From Arthrobacter luteolus NBRC 107841 (GTDB taxonomy: Bacteria > Actinomycetota > Actinomycetes > Actinomycetales > Micrococcaceae), in the NCBI RefSeq assembly GCF_001552075.1, contig NZ_BCQM01000002.1, positions 248,001 to 312,000 of the forward strand: 64,000 nt of DNA, read 5' to 3'. Within the stretch, counting starts at the first letter, position 1; each line of letters starts with the position of its first letter. Of this stretch, positions 56,662-64,000 are shown piece by piece. The position numbers and the translations under genes are program-made. The notes beneath the pieces are model-generated. The model made no database searches. It was not told the DNA's origin and was given only the letters and a program-made list of their open reading frames with translations.

Positions 56662-56964
56662 ATGGCTACCGATTACGATGCCCCGCGCGTCAAGGAAGAA
56701 GATCAGCCCACCGACTCGCTGGAGGGGCTGAAAGCCCAGCAGCGCGGCGGAGCGATGACGGCGGTTATCGATGTCGAAGAGTCTGACGCCATCGATGGCT
56801 TCGACCTGCCGGGCGCTGACCTTTCGGGTGAAGAACTGCTGATCAAGGTCGTTCCGGCCCAGGCTGACGAGTTCACCTGCATGTCCTGTTTCCTGGTCCG
56901 CCACCGTTCGCAGGTGGCACGGGAAAAGAACGGCGAAAAGTACTGCGTGGACTGCGAGGGCTAG
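56662..56964 (+). CDS. DUF4193 protein
   Basis: 100 residues, acidic N-terminus MATDYDAPRVKEEDQPTDSLE, then a C-terminal zinc-ribbon-like part (FTCMSCFLVRHRSQVARE, YCVDCEG: two CxxC pairs). A conserved actinobacterial family with no assigned role. ATG after AGGAGAA. Confidence 0.9.
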   Translation: MATDYDAPRVKEEDQPTDSLEGLKAQQRGGAMTAVIDVEESDAIDGFDLPGADLSGEELLIKVVPAQADEFTCMSCFLVRHRSQVAREKNGEKYCVDCEG

Positions 56965-57028
56965 CAGCTCTCCCCCGGCACTCAGCGCAGCAAATCAGCA
57001 CATGCGCCAAATCAGCACAGTGCACCAA

Positions 57029-57066
57029 ACCAGGCCCGAGGCAGAAATGCCCCGGGCCTGGTCTGT
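57029..57066 (+). terminator. Terminator after DUF4193 gene
   Basis: accaggcccg pairs with cgggcctggt, followed by CTGTTT. Confidence 0.75.
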
Positions 57067-57161
57067 TTCCGGAAGTTTTTCGTCTGCCGTCCGGTCTCAC
57101 CGGACGGGAGACGGCGGCGGCAGCCGGACGGCAGCCCGGCGGCAGGAAACGCTGCGCCCCT

Positions 57162-57167
57162 TAGGAT
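57162..57167 (+). promoter_or_regulatory. -10 box of leaderless def
   Basis: TAGGAT, six bases before the GTG at 57174. Confidence 0.6.
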
Positions 57168-57173
57168 GGATCC

Positions 57174-57815
57174 GTGATCTTTGAACCCGGTCCGGCCGAA
57201 TCCACTGCCGCCATCCGCAGCCTTGTCCTGCCCCTGCTGGAACATGATGTCGTTCCCATCGTCCAGCTCGGACACCCTGTCCTCCGCCGCCGGGCCGTCC
57301 CGTTCGAGGGTCAGCTGGCGCCGGATGAACTGGCGGCCCTGGTGGAACTGATGCGGAGGGTAATGCACCACGCTCCCGGTGTGGGGCTGGCCGCCCCGCA
57401 GATCGGCATCCCGCTGCGCCTGGCCGTGCTGGAGGACGGGTTCGTCCCCGATCCCGAGTCAGCCGAACTCAGGGAGCGGTCTCCGCTGCCGTTCTTCACC
57501 ATCCTGAATCCCCGCTACGAACCGCTCGATGACCGTACCGCCTCGTTTTACGAGGGCTGCCTCTCGTTTGAGGGCTATCAGGGCGTAGTGGTCCGCCACC
57601 GTTCGGTTGCGCTGGATTACGACGACGAAGCCGGCGTTGCCCGCCGGCGCGAGTTTCACGGGTGGCCTGCCAGGATCGTCCAGCATGAGACAGACCACCT
57701 CAACGGCGTTGTTTATGTGGACAAGGTCCTCACCCGGTCACTGTGTGCCAACTCTGAGTATCACCGCTGGGCCGCTCCGGGGATCAGCGAAGCCCAGCGC
57801 GGGCTGGGTTTCTAG
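57174..57815 (+). CDS. def: Peptide deformylase
   Basis: Removes the formyl group from nascent N-terminal Met. 213 residues; three metal motifs GVGLAAPQIG (69-78), EGCLS (127-131, Cys ligand) and HETDH (171-175). An N-terminal extension of about 25 residues precedes the core. GTG start, leaderless. Not next to fmt. The stop lies within the loop of a strong hairpin. Confidence 0.95.
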   Translation: MIFEPGPAESTAAIRSLVLPLLEHDVVPIVQLGHPVLRRRAVPFEGQLAPDELAALVELMRRVMHHAPGVGLAAPQIGIPLRLAVLEDGFVPDPESAELRERSPLPFFTILNPRYEPLDDRTASFYEGCLSFEGYQGVVVRHRSVALDYDDEAGVARRREFHGWPARIVQHETDHLNGVVYVDKVLTRSLCANSEYHRWAAPGISEAQRGLGF

Positions 57816-57827
57816 CCCGCGCTGGGC
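57792..57827. terminator. Hairpin spanning the def stop codon
   Basis: gcccagcgcggg and its exact complement around a 12-base loop that contains the def stop. It separates def from the convergent peptidase gene; no T tract. Confidence 0.55.
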
Positions 57828-57858
57828 ACCTGGGCATCTGCCCCGGAAGCGATCCGGG

Positions 57859-59940
57859 CTAGACGCCGGCTGTGGCCGGTTCGCCGTCGTCGGCCATTGA
57901 TTCCGCCGCGGAGTTTGCCGGGGTGGGCAGCCAGCGTGCCCACCAGTCCAAGATGTGCTCGAACCGCTGGCGCCGGTGCCAGGGAGTACCGGACCGGGAC
58001 AGCTCGTGGTTTTCCCCGGGGAACAGGAGAAGCCCGGTGGGGATATTCCGGAGCTTCAGCGCCGTGTAATAGCGCTGCGCCTGCTCCACCGGGCACCGCA
58101 GGTCCTCTTCGGAGTGGACCACGAGGGCCGGGGTCCGGACCTTGTCCACCTGTGCGAACGGACTCTGCGCGAGCACCCGGTCCGGATCATTGCCGGTGTA
58201 GGCCTCGGAGAAGAACCAGCCGATGTCCGAGGATCCGATGAAGGAAAGCGGATCCAGGAAACCGCGCTCGACGACCGCGGCAGTGAACCGGTGGTCCTGG
58301 GCGATGGTCCAGGCGGTCAGGTAACCGCCGTAGGAGCCGCCCATCACGCCCAGCCGCCCGGAATCGAGTTCCGGGTGGGACGCAAGCACGCCTTCGAGGA
58401 AGCCCAGGACATCCTGCAGGTCAACCGTGCCCATGGCCTCCTTGATGGCACGGCCGTGTTCCTGGCCATAGCTGGCGGACCCGCGGGGATTGCACATCAC
58501 CACGGCATAGCCGGCAGCGGCATAAATCTGCGCCTCGTCGAAGAGCCCCCACCCGTACTGGGAGAACGGGCCGCCATGGATATTCAGCAGCACCGGATGC
58601 GGGCCCTCGCCCGCCGGCACCACCACCCAGCCGTGCACCGGGTAGCCGTCTGCGGAACTGTGCGTTTCTTCCTGCAGCGGCTGCACGGTTGTCCCGCTGT
58701 GCAGCGCGGCGGAGAAGTCCGTCAGTACCCGGAGATTCCCTGGCGACGCGGGATCAACGGCGGCCACGTCGCCGGCAGTGTCCTGGTCCGTGAACGTCAC
58801 GACGACGGCGCCCGAATCCGCTGCGGCGGCACCGGTGACCACCCGCGGGCCTGAGATCAGGGTGCTGACGGTGCCGCGGGCCTGCACCCGCAGCAGTTCA
58901 CTGCTGCCCCGGCTGAGATTCAGCACCAGAACCGCATCAGCGCCATCGGGAACGATCCCGCCGCCGGACAGGTCCATGGTTGCGGGATCGGTCAGCCGGA
59001 CGGCGGAGGCGGGGTCCAGGGCCGGCGCAGCATAGAGAGCGGTGTTGCGGGCAACAAAGTCCAGGCCGGATTCCGTGAGGTCCTGGGCCAGGTAGTAGAG
59101 CCATTTCCCGTCGAGGCTCTGGGCCGGATCGGACGCGGCGAGCCGTGTCCCGGTCCCGAGGTTGCTCAGGCGCAGCGGCTGTCCCCCGCCCGTGGCGGGG
59201 ATGGCGTAGACATCCGTCACCAGGTCGGTATCGGCCTCCGGATGCAGGGCGGCCGAAAACAGCACGTGAGTGCCGTCGGCTGAGAACACCGGGTTCTGCA
59301 CATCTGCATCGAAGCTCGTCAGCTGCAGGATCTCCGGCAGGCCGTTGCCGCCGTTGACGCCGGGAGTTCCGGCGTCAACAGCGGCGCGGCCGGCCGGCTT
59401 GATGAAGGGCTCATCCGTGAGTCCCGGCACGGTCAGTACAAACGCCTGGACGCGCTTGTCCCGGGAGTACCCGGCGCCGTTCATCCGGTAGTTGAAGGTG
59501 GTAATCAGCCGGGGATCCTCTGCGCCCGGGGATACGCCGTCGACGGTGCCGTAGCGGCCGTGCTCCGGTTCGCGGGAGGAAAACACGATCTTGGTGGAGT
59601 CGGGCGAGAAGCGGAACCAGGACACCCCCAGCCGGCGGTCGGTCAGCTGCACCGGCTCGCCGCCTCCTGCCGGCATGGCAAAGAGCTGTGGGCGCTCCCC
59701 GGGGCCGGAGCGTAGAAAAGCAAGGATTGCCCCGTCAGGCGAAAAGCGGGGTGCCGCGTCGTTGAAGCCGCGGGTTATCCGCTGCGGTTTCCCGCCATCG
59801 AGGCGAACGTTCCACAGCTGCCCCACATAGGCATCGGCGGAAAAGTCAGGCCGTTGGACGGAGACGACGGCGCGGCTGCCGTCAGGATGGAAGGCCGGTT
59901 CGGAGACAGAGTTCAGGAGATCCAGGTCACTTGGTTTCAC
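57859..59940 (-). CDS. S9-family peptidase (acylaminoacyl-/prolyl-oligopeptidase type)
   Basis: 693 residues: N-terminal beta-propeller with WD-like repeats (FSPDGAILAFLRSG, FSPDSTKIVFSSRE) and C-terminal hydrolase with GVMGGSYGGYLTAW (catalytic Ser, about residue 540), VVHSEEDLRCPVEQAQ (Asp) and GENHELSRSG (His). Cytoplasmic oligopeptide breakdown. GTG start, TAAGCT seven bases upstream, so leaderless; divergent from the rRNA methyltransferase. Confidence 0.93.
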   Translation of the reverse strand: MKPSDLDLLNSVSEPAFHPDGSRAVVSVQRPDFSADAYVGQLWNVRLDGGKPQRITRGFNDAAPRFSPDGAILAFLRSGPGERPQLFAMPAGGGEPVQLTDRRLGVSWFRFSPDSTKIVFSSREPEHGRYGTVDGVSPGAEDPRLITTFNYRMNGAGYSRDKRVQAFVLTVPGLTDEPFIKPAGRAAVDAGTPGVNGGNGLPEILQLTSFDADVQNPVFSADGTHVLFSAALHPEADTDLVTDVYAIPATGGGQPLRLSNLGTGTRLAASDPAQSLDGKWLYYLAQDLTESGLDFVARNTALYAAPALDPASAVRLTDPATMDLSGGGIVPDGADAVLVLNLSRGSSELLRVQARGTVSTLISGPRVVTGAAAADSGAVVVTFTDQDTAGDVAAVDPASPGNLRVLTDFSAALHSGTTVQPLQEETHSSADGYPVHGWVVVPAGEGPHPVLLNIHGGPFSQYGWGLFDEAQIYAAAGYAVVMCNPRGSASYGQEHGRAIKEAMGTVDLQDVLGFLEGVLASHPELDSGRLGVMGGSYGGYLTAWTIAQDHRFTAAVVERGFLDPLSFIGSSDIGWFFSEAYTGNDPDRVLAQSPFAQVDKVRTPALVVHSEEDLRCPVEQAQRYYTALKLRNIPTGLLLFPGENHELSRSGTPWHRRQRFEHILDWWARWLPTPANSAAESMADDGEPATAGV

Positions 59941-59947
59941 GGTTCCG

Positions 59948-59953
59948 AGCTTA
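59948..59953 (-). promoter_or_regulatory. -10 box of leaderless S9 peptidase gene
   Basis: TAAGCT on the minus strand, seven bases before the GTG at 59940. Confidence 0.55.
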
Positions 59954-60014
59954 GCAAGGCGGCGCCGGCGCCTTCACCGGCGGGTACGGGGCGTACCGGT
60001 GGGAATCCGCCGCC

Positions 60015-60020
60015 TAGGAT
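60015..60020 (+). promoter_or_regulatory. -10 box of leaderless methyltransferase gene
   Basis: TAGGAT, six bases before the ATG at 60027; faces the S9 peptidase promoter. Confidence 0.6.
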
Positions 60021-60026
60021 TGGGGT

Positions 60027-60914
60027 ATGCCCTCCCGAAACCGACTGCTGCTGACCTGCCCTGTTTGCCAGGACGCACTCCTCCCACACCGGGAGCGGAA
60101 GCAGCTGGGTTGTCCTTCCGGGCACCGTTTTGACGCGGCACGCCAGGGATACTTCAATCTCCTCACCGGAGCGGGCACCAAATTCCAGGCAGACACCGCG
60201 GACATGGTCCAGGCGCGGTCGGACTTCCTGGCAGCCGGGCACTACCGCCCGCTTGCCGAGGGCGTCGCTGCCCTGGCAGGGGCGGCTGGATCCGCCCCCG
60301 TGCTCGTTGATGCCGGGGCAGGCACCGGCTACTACCTCGCCGAAGCCGCGCGGGCGCTGGATGCTTCCGCCACGGTTGCGCTGGACATTTCCAAGTTCGC
60401 CCTGCGCCGTGCGGCCAAGGCCCTCCCCCATGGATACGCGCTGGTGTGGGACGTCTGGCGCCGGCTTCCGTTGGCCGACGACGCGGCAGACGCCGTGCTG
60501 AACGTGTTCGCTCCGCGGAACCCGGAAGAGTTCCACCGGGTCCTGCGCCCCGGTGGAATCCTCGTCGTCGTCACTCCCCTGCCCGGGCACCTGCGTGAAA
60601 TCAGATCGCTGGGCGGGCTTCTCGGTATCGGCCCGGAAAAAGAGGACCGGGTGGCCGGTTCACTCGGTGCGGGCTTCGCCCTGGAGCGCAGCCAGCACGT
60701 GGAATACACCATGTCACTGACCCGCTCCGACGTCCGCAATGCAGCACTCATGGGTCCTTCCGCCCACCACCTCGACCCGGCAGCCCTGGAGGCAGCGCTG
60801 GACGCAGCAACGTTCCCGTGCAGCGTCAGCGCGGCGTTCGCGCTGCAGCGGTTCCGCGCCGTGGAATCCGGCGGTGCGCAGTTGACGAGGGACGACGCCG
60901 GCCCCGGCAACTGA
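60027..60914 (+). CDS. RlmA-type 23S rRNA (guanine-N1)-methyltransferase
   Basis: 295 residues: zinc finger Cys11, Cys14, Cys29, His33 (CPVC...CPSGHRFD), then ARQGYFNLL and SAM motif VLVDAGAGTGYYLAEAA, NVFAPRNPEEFHRVLRPGG. Matches RlmA(I)/RlmA(II), which methylate G745 or G748 of 23S rRNA; the second form (TlrB) gives tylosin/mycinosyl-macrolide resistance. The two cannot be told apart here. Confidence 0.9.
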   Translation: MPSRNRLLLTCPVCQDALLPHRERKQLGCPSGHRFDAARQGYFNLLTGAGTKFQADTADMVQARSDFLAAGHYRPLAEGVAALAGAAGSAPVLVDAGAGTGYYLAEAARALDASATVALDISKFALRRAAKALPHGYALVWDVWRRLPLADDAADAVLNVFAPRNPEEFHRVLRPGGILVVVTPLPGHLREIRSLGGLLGIGPEKEDRVAGSLGAGFALERSQHVEYTMSLTRSDVRNAALMGPSAHHLDPAALEAALDAATFPCSVSAAFALQRFRAVESGGAQLTRDDAGPGN

Positions 60915-61052
60915 CGCGCCGTTACCGGGCCGCCTAGGTAATGGGCTGAAGATCAGGCAGAATAAGCCAAAAGCCTGCATATACTCCTCCGCCCGCAGCC
61001 GGTCGGCCAGCAACTCCCGGCACGGGAACGGGTGGAGCCGGAGGGAAGCATC

Positions 61053-61571
61053 ATGCAAGAAGTGTACGAATGGCTCGTGGCTTACGGCTGGGTGGTCTGG
61101 CTGGTTCTTTTCCTCGGCCTCGCTGCCATTGAGACCCTGACCCTGGATCTCTTCTTCGCCATGCTCTCGGCTGGCGCCCTCGCGGCCATGCTCACGGCAA
61201 TCCTGTCCGCCCCCCTGTTCCTCCAGGTGGTGGTTTTCTCCGTAGTTGCACTGCTCATGATTGTCCTGGTCCGCCCGGTGGCCCTTAAACACCTGAATAT
61301 GGGCACCCGCGACCAGCGCTCCAACATCGACCGGCTCATCGGCGAAGCGGCCGTGACGCTGGAACCGGTTGGTTCCCGCACCGGAACCGTCAAGATCGGC
61401 GGGGATACGTGGACTGCCCGCTCGGGTGACGGCTCGCTTCTGCCCGCGGGTGAACAGGTATCCGTGACGAGGATCGAGGGGGCCACGGCAGTCGTGGAGC
61501 CCCTGCGTCCCGCCGGAGGCTCAGAAACCGCCGGCCCCTTCGGCCAGGACGACGGGCTGACCGGGCGCTGA
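61053..61571 (+). CDS. NfeD-family protein
   Basis: 172 residues: two to three membrane helices (VVWLVLFLGLAAIETLTLDLFFAMLSAGALAAM, FLQVVVFSVVALLMIVLVR) and a C-terminal OB fold (GEAAVTLEPVGSRTGTVKIGGDTWTARSGDG). Usually paired with SPFH/stomatin proteins, as here. The ATG at 61053 follows GGAGGGAAG; an upstream ATG seven codons before is less likely. Confidence 0.9.
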   Translation: MQEVYEWLVAYGWVVWLVLFLGLAAIETLTLDLFFAMLSAGALAAMLTAILSAPLFLQVVVFSVVALLMIVLVRPVALKHLNMGTRDQRSNIDRLIGEAAVTLEPVGSRTGTVKIGGDTWTARSGDGSLLPAGEQVSVTRIEGATAVVEPLRPAGGSETAGPFGQDDGLTGR

Positions 61572-61683
61572 CAAACCTAACCTGTCCGGAAGGTGCAGCC
61601 CTCCGGACACCGGCCGCCGGTTTCGACCGGAGGCAAATATCAGGCAGGACCGCCAAGGATCCCGCCGCAATGCAAGGGGGAAT

Positions 61684-62694
61684 ATGAACAACACCATCGT
61701 TCTGCTGATCATCCTGGCCGTCCTGGTCATTTTTGTCCTGGTCGTCCTGGTTAAGTCCATTCGGATCATTCCGCAGGCGCGTGCCGGGGTTGTTGAACGC
61801 CTCGGTAAATACCTGCGCACCCTGAACCCTGGCCTGAACATCCTCATTCCCTTTGTGGACCGGCTGCTTCCGCTGCTGGACCTGCGCGAACAGGTGGTCT
61901 CGTTCCCTCCGCAGCAGGTGATTACGGAGGACAGCCTGGTGGTGTCCATCGATACGGTGGTTTACTTCCAGGTCACGGACGCCAGGGCGGCCACTTACGA
62001 AATCGCCAATTACATCCACGCGGTTGAACAGCTCACAACCACCACGCTGCGCAACGTCGTCGGCGGATTGAACCTCGAAGAAGCGCTCACCTCCCGCGAC
62101 CGCATCAACGGCCAGCTCCGCGGTGTCCTCGATGAGGCGACCGGACGCTGGGGCATCCGTGTCTCGCGGGTTGAGCTCAAAGCGATTGAGCCGCCCCTGT
62201 CCATCCAGGATTCCATGGAGAAGCAGATGCGGGCGGAGCGCGAACGCCGCGCGACCATCCTGACGGCCGAAGGTACCAAGCAGTCACAGATCCTCACCGC
62301 AGAGGGCCGCCGGCAGGCGGCCATCCTGGCGGCGGAAGGCGATGCCAAGGCTGCGATCCTGCGGGCCGACGGCGAATCCCAGGCAATCCAGAAGGTCTTT
62401 GACGCCATTCACAAGGGCAATCCGGACCAGAAGCTCCTCGCCTATCAGTACCTTCAGACCCTGCCGAAGCTGGCGGAGGGCAGTTCCAACAAGGTGTGGA
62501 TCATTCCGAGCGAGCTCGGGGAGGCACTGCGTGGGGTGGGTTCCGCGCTCGGCGACTTCCTGCCGGACATCAAGGGCGGCTCGGGCCATGCACCCGCCGG
62601 ACCGGTCCCAGCCGCGGAATCCGGTGCCGGCGTTGCTGGCAGCGTTTCGCCGCAGCCCGCAAAGCCGCTCGGCGGCGAAGAGCCCGCCCCGTAG
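61684..62694 (+). CDS. SPFH/band 7 (stomatin-like) membrane protein
   Basis: 336 residues: N-terminal helix (VLLIILAVLVIFVLVVLVKSI), then band 7 domain (AGVVERLGKYLRTLNPGLNILIPFVDRLLPLLDLREQV) and a coiled, Glu/Ala-rich stretch (REREERRATILTAEG-like, then ILTAEGRRQAAILAAEGDAKAAILRADGESQ) and a flexible tail. Forms membrane rings or scaffolds; partner of NfeD. ATG after GGGGGAA. Confidence 0.92.
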   Translation: MNNTIVLLIILAVLVIFVLVVLVKSIRIIPQARAGVVERLGKYLRTLNPGLNILIPFVDRLLPLLDLREQVVSFPPQQVITEDSLVVSIDTVVYFQVTDARAATYEIANYIHAVEQLTTTTLRNVVGGLNLEEALTSRDRINGQLRGVLDEATGRWGIRVSRVELKAIEPPLSIQDSMEKQMRAERERRATILTAEGTKQSQILTAEGRRQAAILAAEGDAKAAILRADGESQAIQKVFDAIHKGNPDQKLLAYQYLQTLPKLAEGSSNKVWIIPSELGEALRGVGSALGDFLPDIKGGSGHAPAGPVPAAESGAGVAGSVSPQPAKPLGGEEPAP

Positions 62695-62724
62695 TCAGCG
62701 GTCACGGGCTTGGCCTGCTGCCGG

Positions 62725-62730
62725 TATAAT
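62725..62730 (+). promoter_or_regulatory. Consensus -10 box upstream of rbpA
   Basis: TATAAT, 180 bp before rbpA. A housekeeping promoter, although no good -35 box lies 17 bp upstream. Confidence 0.45.
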
Positions 62731-62769
62731 TGACTGTTTGCCGGGTTCGGGCGGTTGATCCGTTGTGCC

Positions 62770-62796
62770 GGGAACAGGATCTGCAGCGAGGGCGTT
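62770..62796 (+). promoter_or_regulatory. SigR/SigH-type promoter of rbpA
   Basis: GGGAAC (62770-62775), exactly 18 bp, GTT (62794-62796). This fits the oxidative/thiol-stress sigma consensus GGAAY-N18/19-GTT. In Streptomyces rbpA is a known SigR target. Confidence 0.7.
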
Positions 62797-62910
62797 GTAC
62801 CTGACGGGCCTGTTTGTGCGGCAAGAGGATTTTTAGCGGCTGTGCTCACGCGCAGCGGGCACTATGGATGGACCTTCACGGGTCCTTCGAAACTGATTTA
62901 GGGAGAAGAA

Positions 62911-63258
62911 ATGAGCGATCGTAGCCTTCGGGGTATGCGTCTGGGTGCGCAGAGCATGGAGACGGAATCCGGTGTGGAGCCGGCTCCCCGCCAGCGTGTC
63001 GAGTACCGCTGCGAAGACGGCGAACGCGTGTTCGTGACCTTCGCCGCGGAAGCGGAAGTTCCTCCGGTCTGGGTTTCCAAGACCGGCAAGGAAGCGCTGC
63101 TGGTGGATGGCGAGAAGCCGGACACGAGCAACGAAAAGCCCGTCCGCACCCACTGGGACATGCTGCTCGAGCGACGCAGCATTGAAGAACTCGAAGTCAT
63201 CCTCCAGGACCGCCTGGACAAGCTGCGGGAACGCCGCGGCGAGCGTACAGCTTCCTAA
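62911..63258 (+). CDS. rbpA: RNA polymerase-binding protein RbpA
   Basis: Actinobacterial transcription activator that binds the beta subunit and sigma region 2, stabilises open complexes and affects rifampicin tolerance. 115 residues: N-terminal tail MSDRSLRGMRLGAQSME, core YRCEDGERVFVTFAAEAEVPP VWVSKTGKEA with one Cys (34), then basic linker and sigma-interacting end (RTHWDMLLERRSIEELEVILQDRL). ATG after GGGAGAAG. Preceded by a SigR-type promoter; ends before a terminator. Confidence 0.96.
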   Translation: MSDRSLRGMRLGAQSMETESGVEPAPRQRVEYRCEDGERVFVTFAAEAEVPPVWVSKTGKEALLVDGEKPDTSNEKPVRTHWDMLLERRSIEELEVILQDRLDKLRERRGERTAS

Positions 63259-63322
63259 CGGAACACCGCGCATCGGAGATCTGTTGGTCTGCGGCGCGGG
63301 CGCCCTGAACGATATCTGAACA

Positions 63323-63368
63323 ACAACAAAGGGCCGGCTGCCAGAAATGGCAGCCGGCCCTTTGTTGT
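63323..63368. terminator. Bidirectional terminator between rbpA and ppm
   Basis: 21-bp perfect stem with a gaaa loop between convergent genes; it ends in tttgttgt. Confidence 0.93.
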
Positions 63369-63389
63369 GTCTGCTAGCTGTTGTGTCTG

Positions 63390-64000
63390 CTAACCGCGGC
63401 CGGTCAGCTTCTGCCACCGGGCGGAGAGGCCCCACTTGGTAACGTTGGACATCGCCTCGAAGACGATGTTTCCGCTCATCTTGGAAGCACCGAACTCGCG
63501 CTCCACGAAGGTAATGGGGACTTCCTGGATGGTCATACCGAGACGCGCCACCCGGAACGTCATGTCCACCTGGAAGCCGTAGCCGACGGATTCAACGGCC
63601 GCGAGGTCCAGCCGTTCCAGCGTGCTGCGGCGGAAGGCGCGGTAACCGGCGGTGATGTCACGGACCCGGATGCCCAGCATCAGCCGGGAGTAGGTGCTCC
63701 CGGCACGGGAGAGAAGCTTGCGGTGCAGCGGCCAGTTGACGACGGAGCCGCCCGGAACCCAGCGGGATCCGATAACCAGGTCGGCTCCGGCCTTGGACGC
63801 TTCCAGCAGCAGGGGGAGCTGTTCCGGCTTGTGGGAACCATCGGCGTCCATTTCCACCAGGATGTCGTAGCCGTTCTCCAGGCCCCACCGGAAGCCGGCA
63901 ATGTATGCCGCGCCCAGACCTTCCTTGCCTTTGCGGTGAAGGACGTGGACCTGCGGGTCGCGTGCCGCCTGTTCATCGGCGTAGGCGCCGGTGCCGTCCG
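63390..64000 (-). CDS. ppm: Polyprenol monophosphomannose synthase (5' end outside window)
   Basis: Glycosyltransferase family 2, which makes polyprenyl-phospho-mannose for lipoglycans and protein mannosylation. The frame is open to the window edge; the N-terminus is missing. Visible: [40 protein letters not shown] (DxD motif), and [26 protein letters not shown]. Next to rbpA, as in many actinobacteria. It uses the carrier lipid made by UppS. Confidence 0.93.
   Translation of the reverse strand, partial: DGTGAYADEQAARDPQVHVLHRKGKEGLGAAYIAGFRWGLENGYDILVEMDADGSHKPEQLPLLLEASKAGADLVIGSRWVPGGSVVNWPLHRKLLSRAGSTYSRLMLGIRVRDITAGYRAFRRSTLERLDLAAVESVGYGFQVDMTFRVARLGMTIQEVPITFVEREFGASKMSGNIVFEAMSNVTKWGLSARWQKLTGRG

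Overview
The window reads as a chromosomal segment of a high-GC actinobacterium, most like Micrococcaceae (Arthrobacter and relatives). The signs are a GC-rich sequence, the gene orders holA-rpsT-lepA-hemW-hrcA-dnaJ-rsmE-phoH-ybeY-era-recO-uppS and ctaCDF / ctaE-qcrCAB, the presence of RbpA, DUF3043, DUF3097, DUF3054 and DUF4193 proteins, a polyprenol-phosphate-mannose synthase next to rbpA, and many transcripts that seem to begin at the start codon. No rRNA, tRNA, CRISPR array, prophage or insertion sequence was seen.

Layout. 0-26 kb: end of comEC, a DinB-fold protein and an EamA exporter, holA, a pentapeptide-repeat protein, an NAD-dependent epimerase-like protein, rpsT, a solitary PemK/MazF-fold protein, lepA-hemW, DUF4870 and DUF3097 proteins, the CIRCE-controlled hrcA-dnaJ-rsmE run, a GerMN lipoprotein on the other strand, phoH-ybeY-CNNM-era, an LCP cell-wall ligase, leuA behind a leader peptide with a Leu codon run, recO, uppS, a hydrolase and pyrD. 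27-40 kb: DUF3043 protein, M20 peptidase, erpA, then the aerobic respiratory chain: ctaC-ctaD-ctaF on the plus strand and ctaE-qcrC-qcrA-qcrB on the minus strand. A GntR regulator and an unrecognised 185-residue protein lie between them, and trpD follows. 40-47.5 kb: a likely five-gene unit with an FtsX-like permease, its ATPase, a TetR regulator, a DUF3054 membrane protein and a stand-alone Lrp/AsnC ligand-binding domain, with a palindromic operator in front; then a flippase-like membrane protein, a UBP zinc finger, an esterase and an SDR.

47.5-54.5 kb: a six-gene minus-strand operon in the order ROK repressor, solute-binding lipoprotein, two sugar permeases, NagZ-type GH3 hexosaminidase, ROK sugar kinase. 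It fits uptake and breakdown of amino-sugar oligosaccharides (chitin or peptidoglycan fragments). Its ATPase is absent and is presumably supplied from elsewhere.

54.8-64 kb: an orphan AAA-type ATPase, then a gene-poor 0.7 kb stretch holding a 28-bp sequence that closely fits the actinobacterial dif (XerC/XerD) site, with an exact extra copy of one recombinase arm 245 bp away. This suggests that the replication terminus lies in this window. After it come DUF4193, def, an S9 peptidase, an RlmA-like rRNA methyltransferase, NfeD and SPFH proteins, rbpA (with a SigR/SigH-type promoter) and the start-less part of ppm.

The most useful observations are the dif candidate, the leuA leader, the SigR-type promoter of rbpA, the ROK promoter with its embedded operator, the CIRCE element with iterated half-sites and the large number of probable leaderless genes. 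All gene functions are inferred from sequence recognition without a database search.
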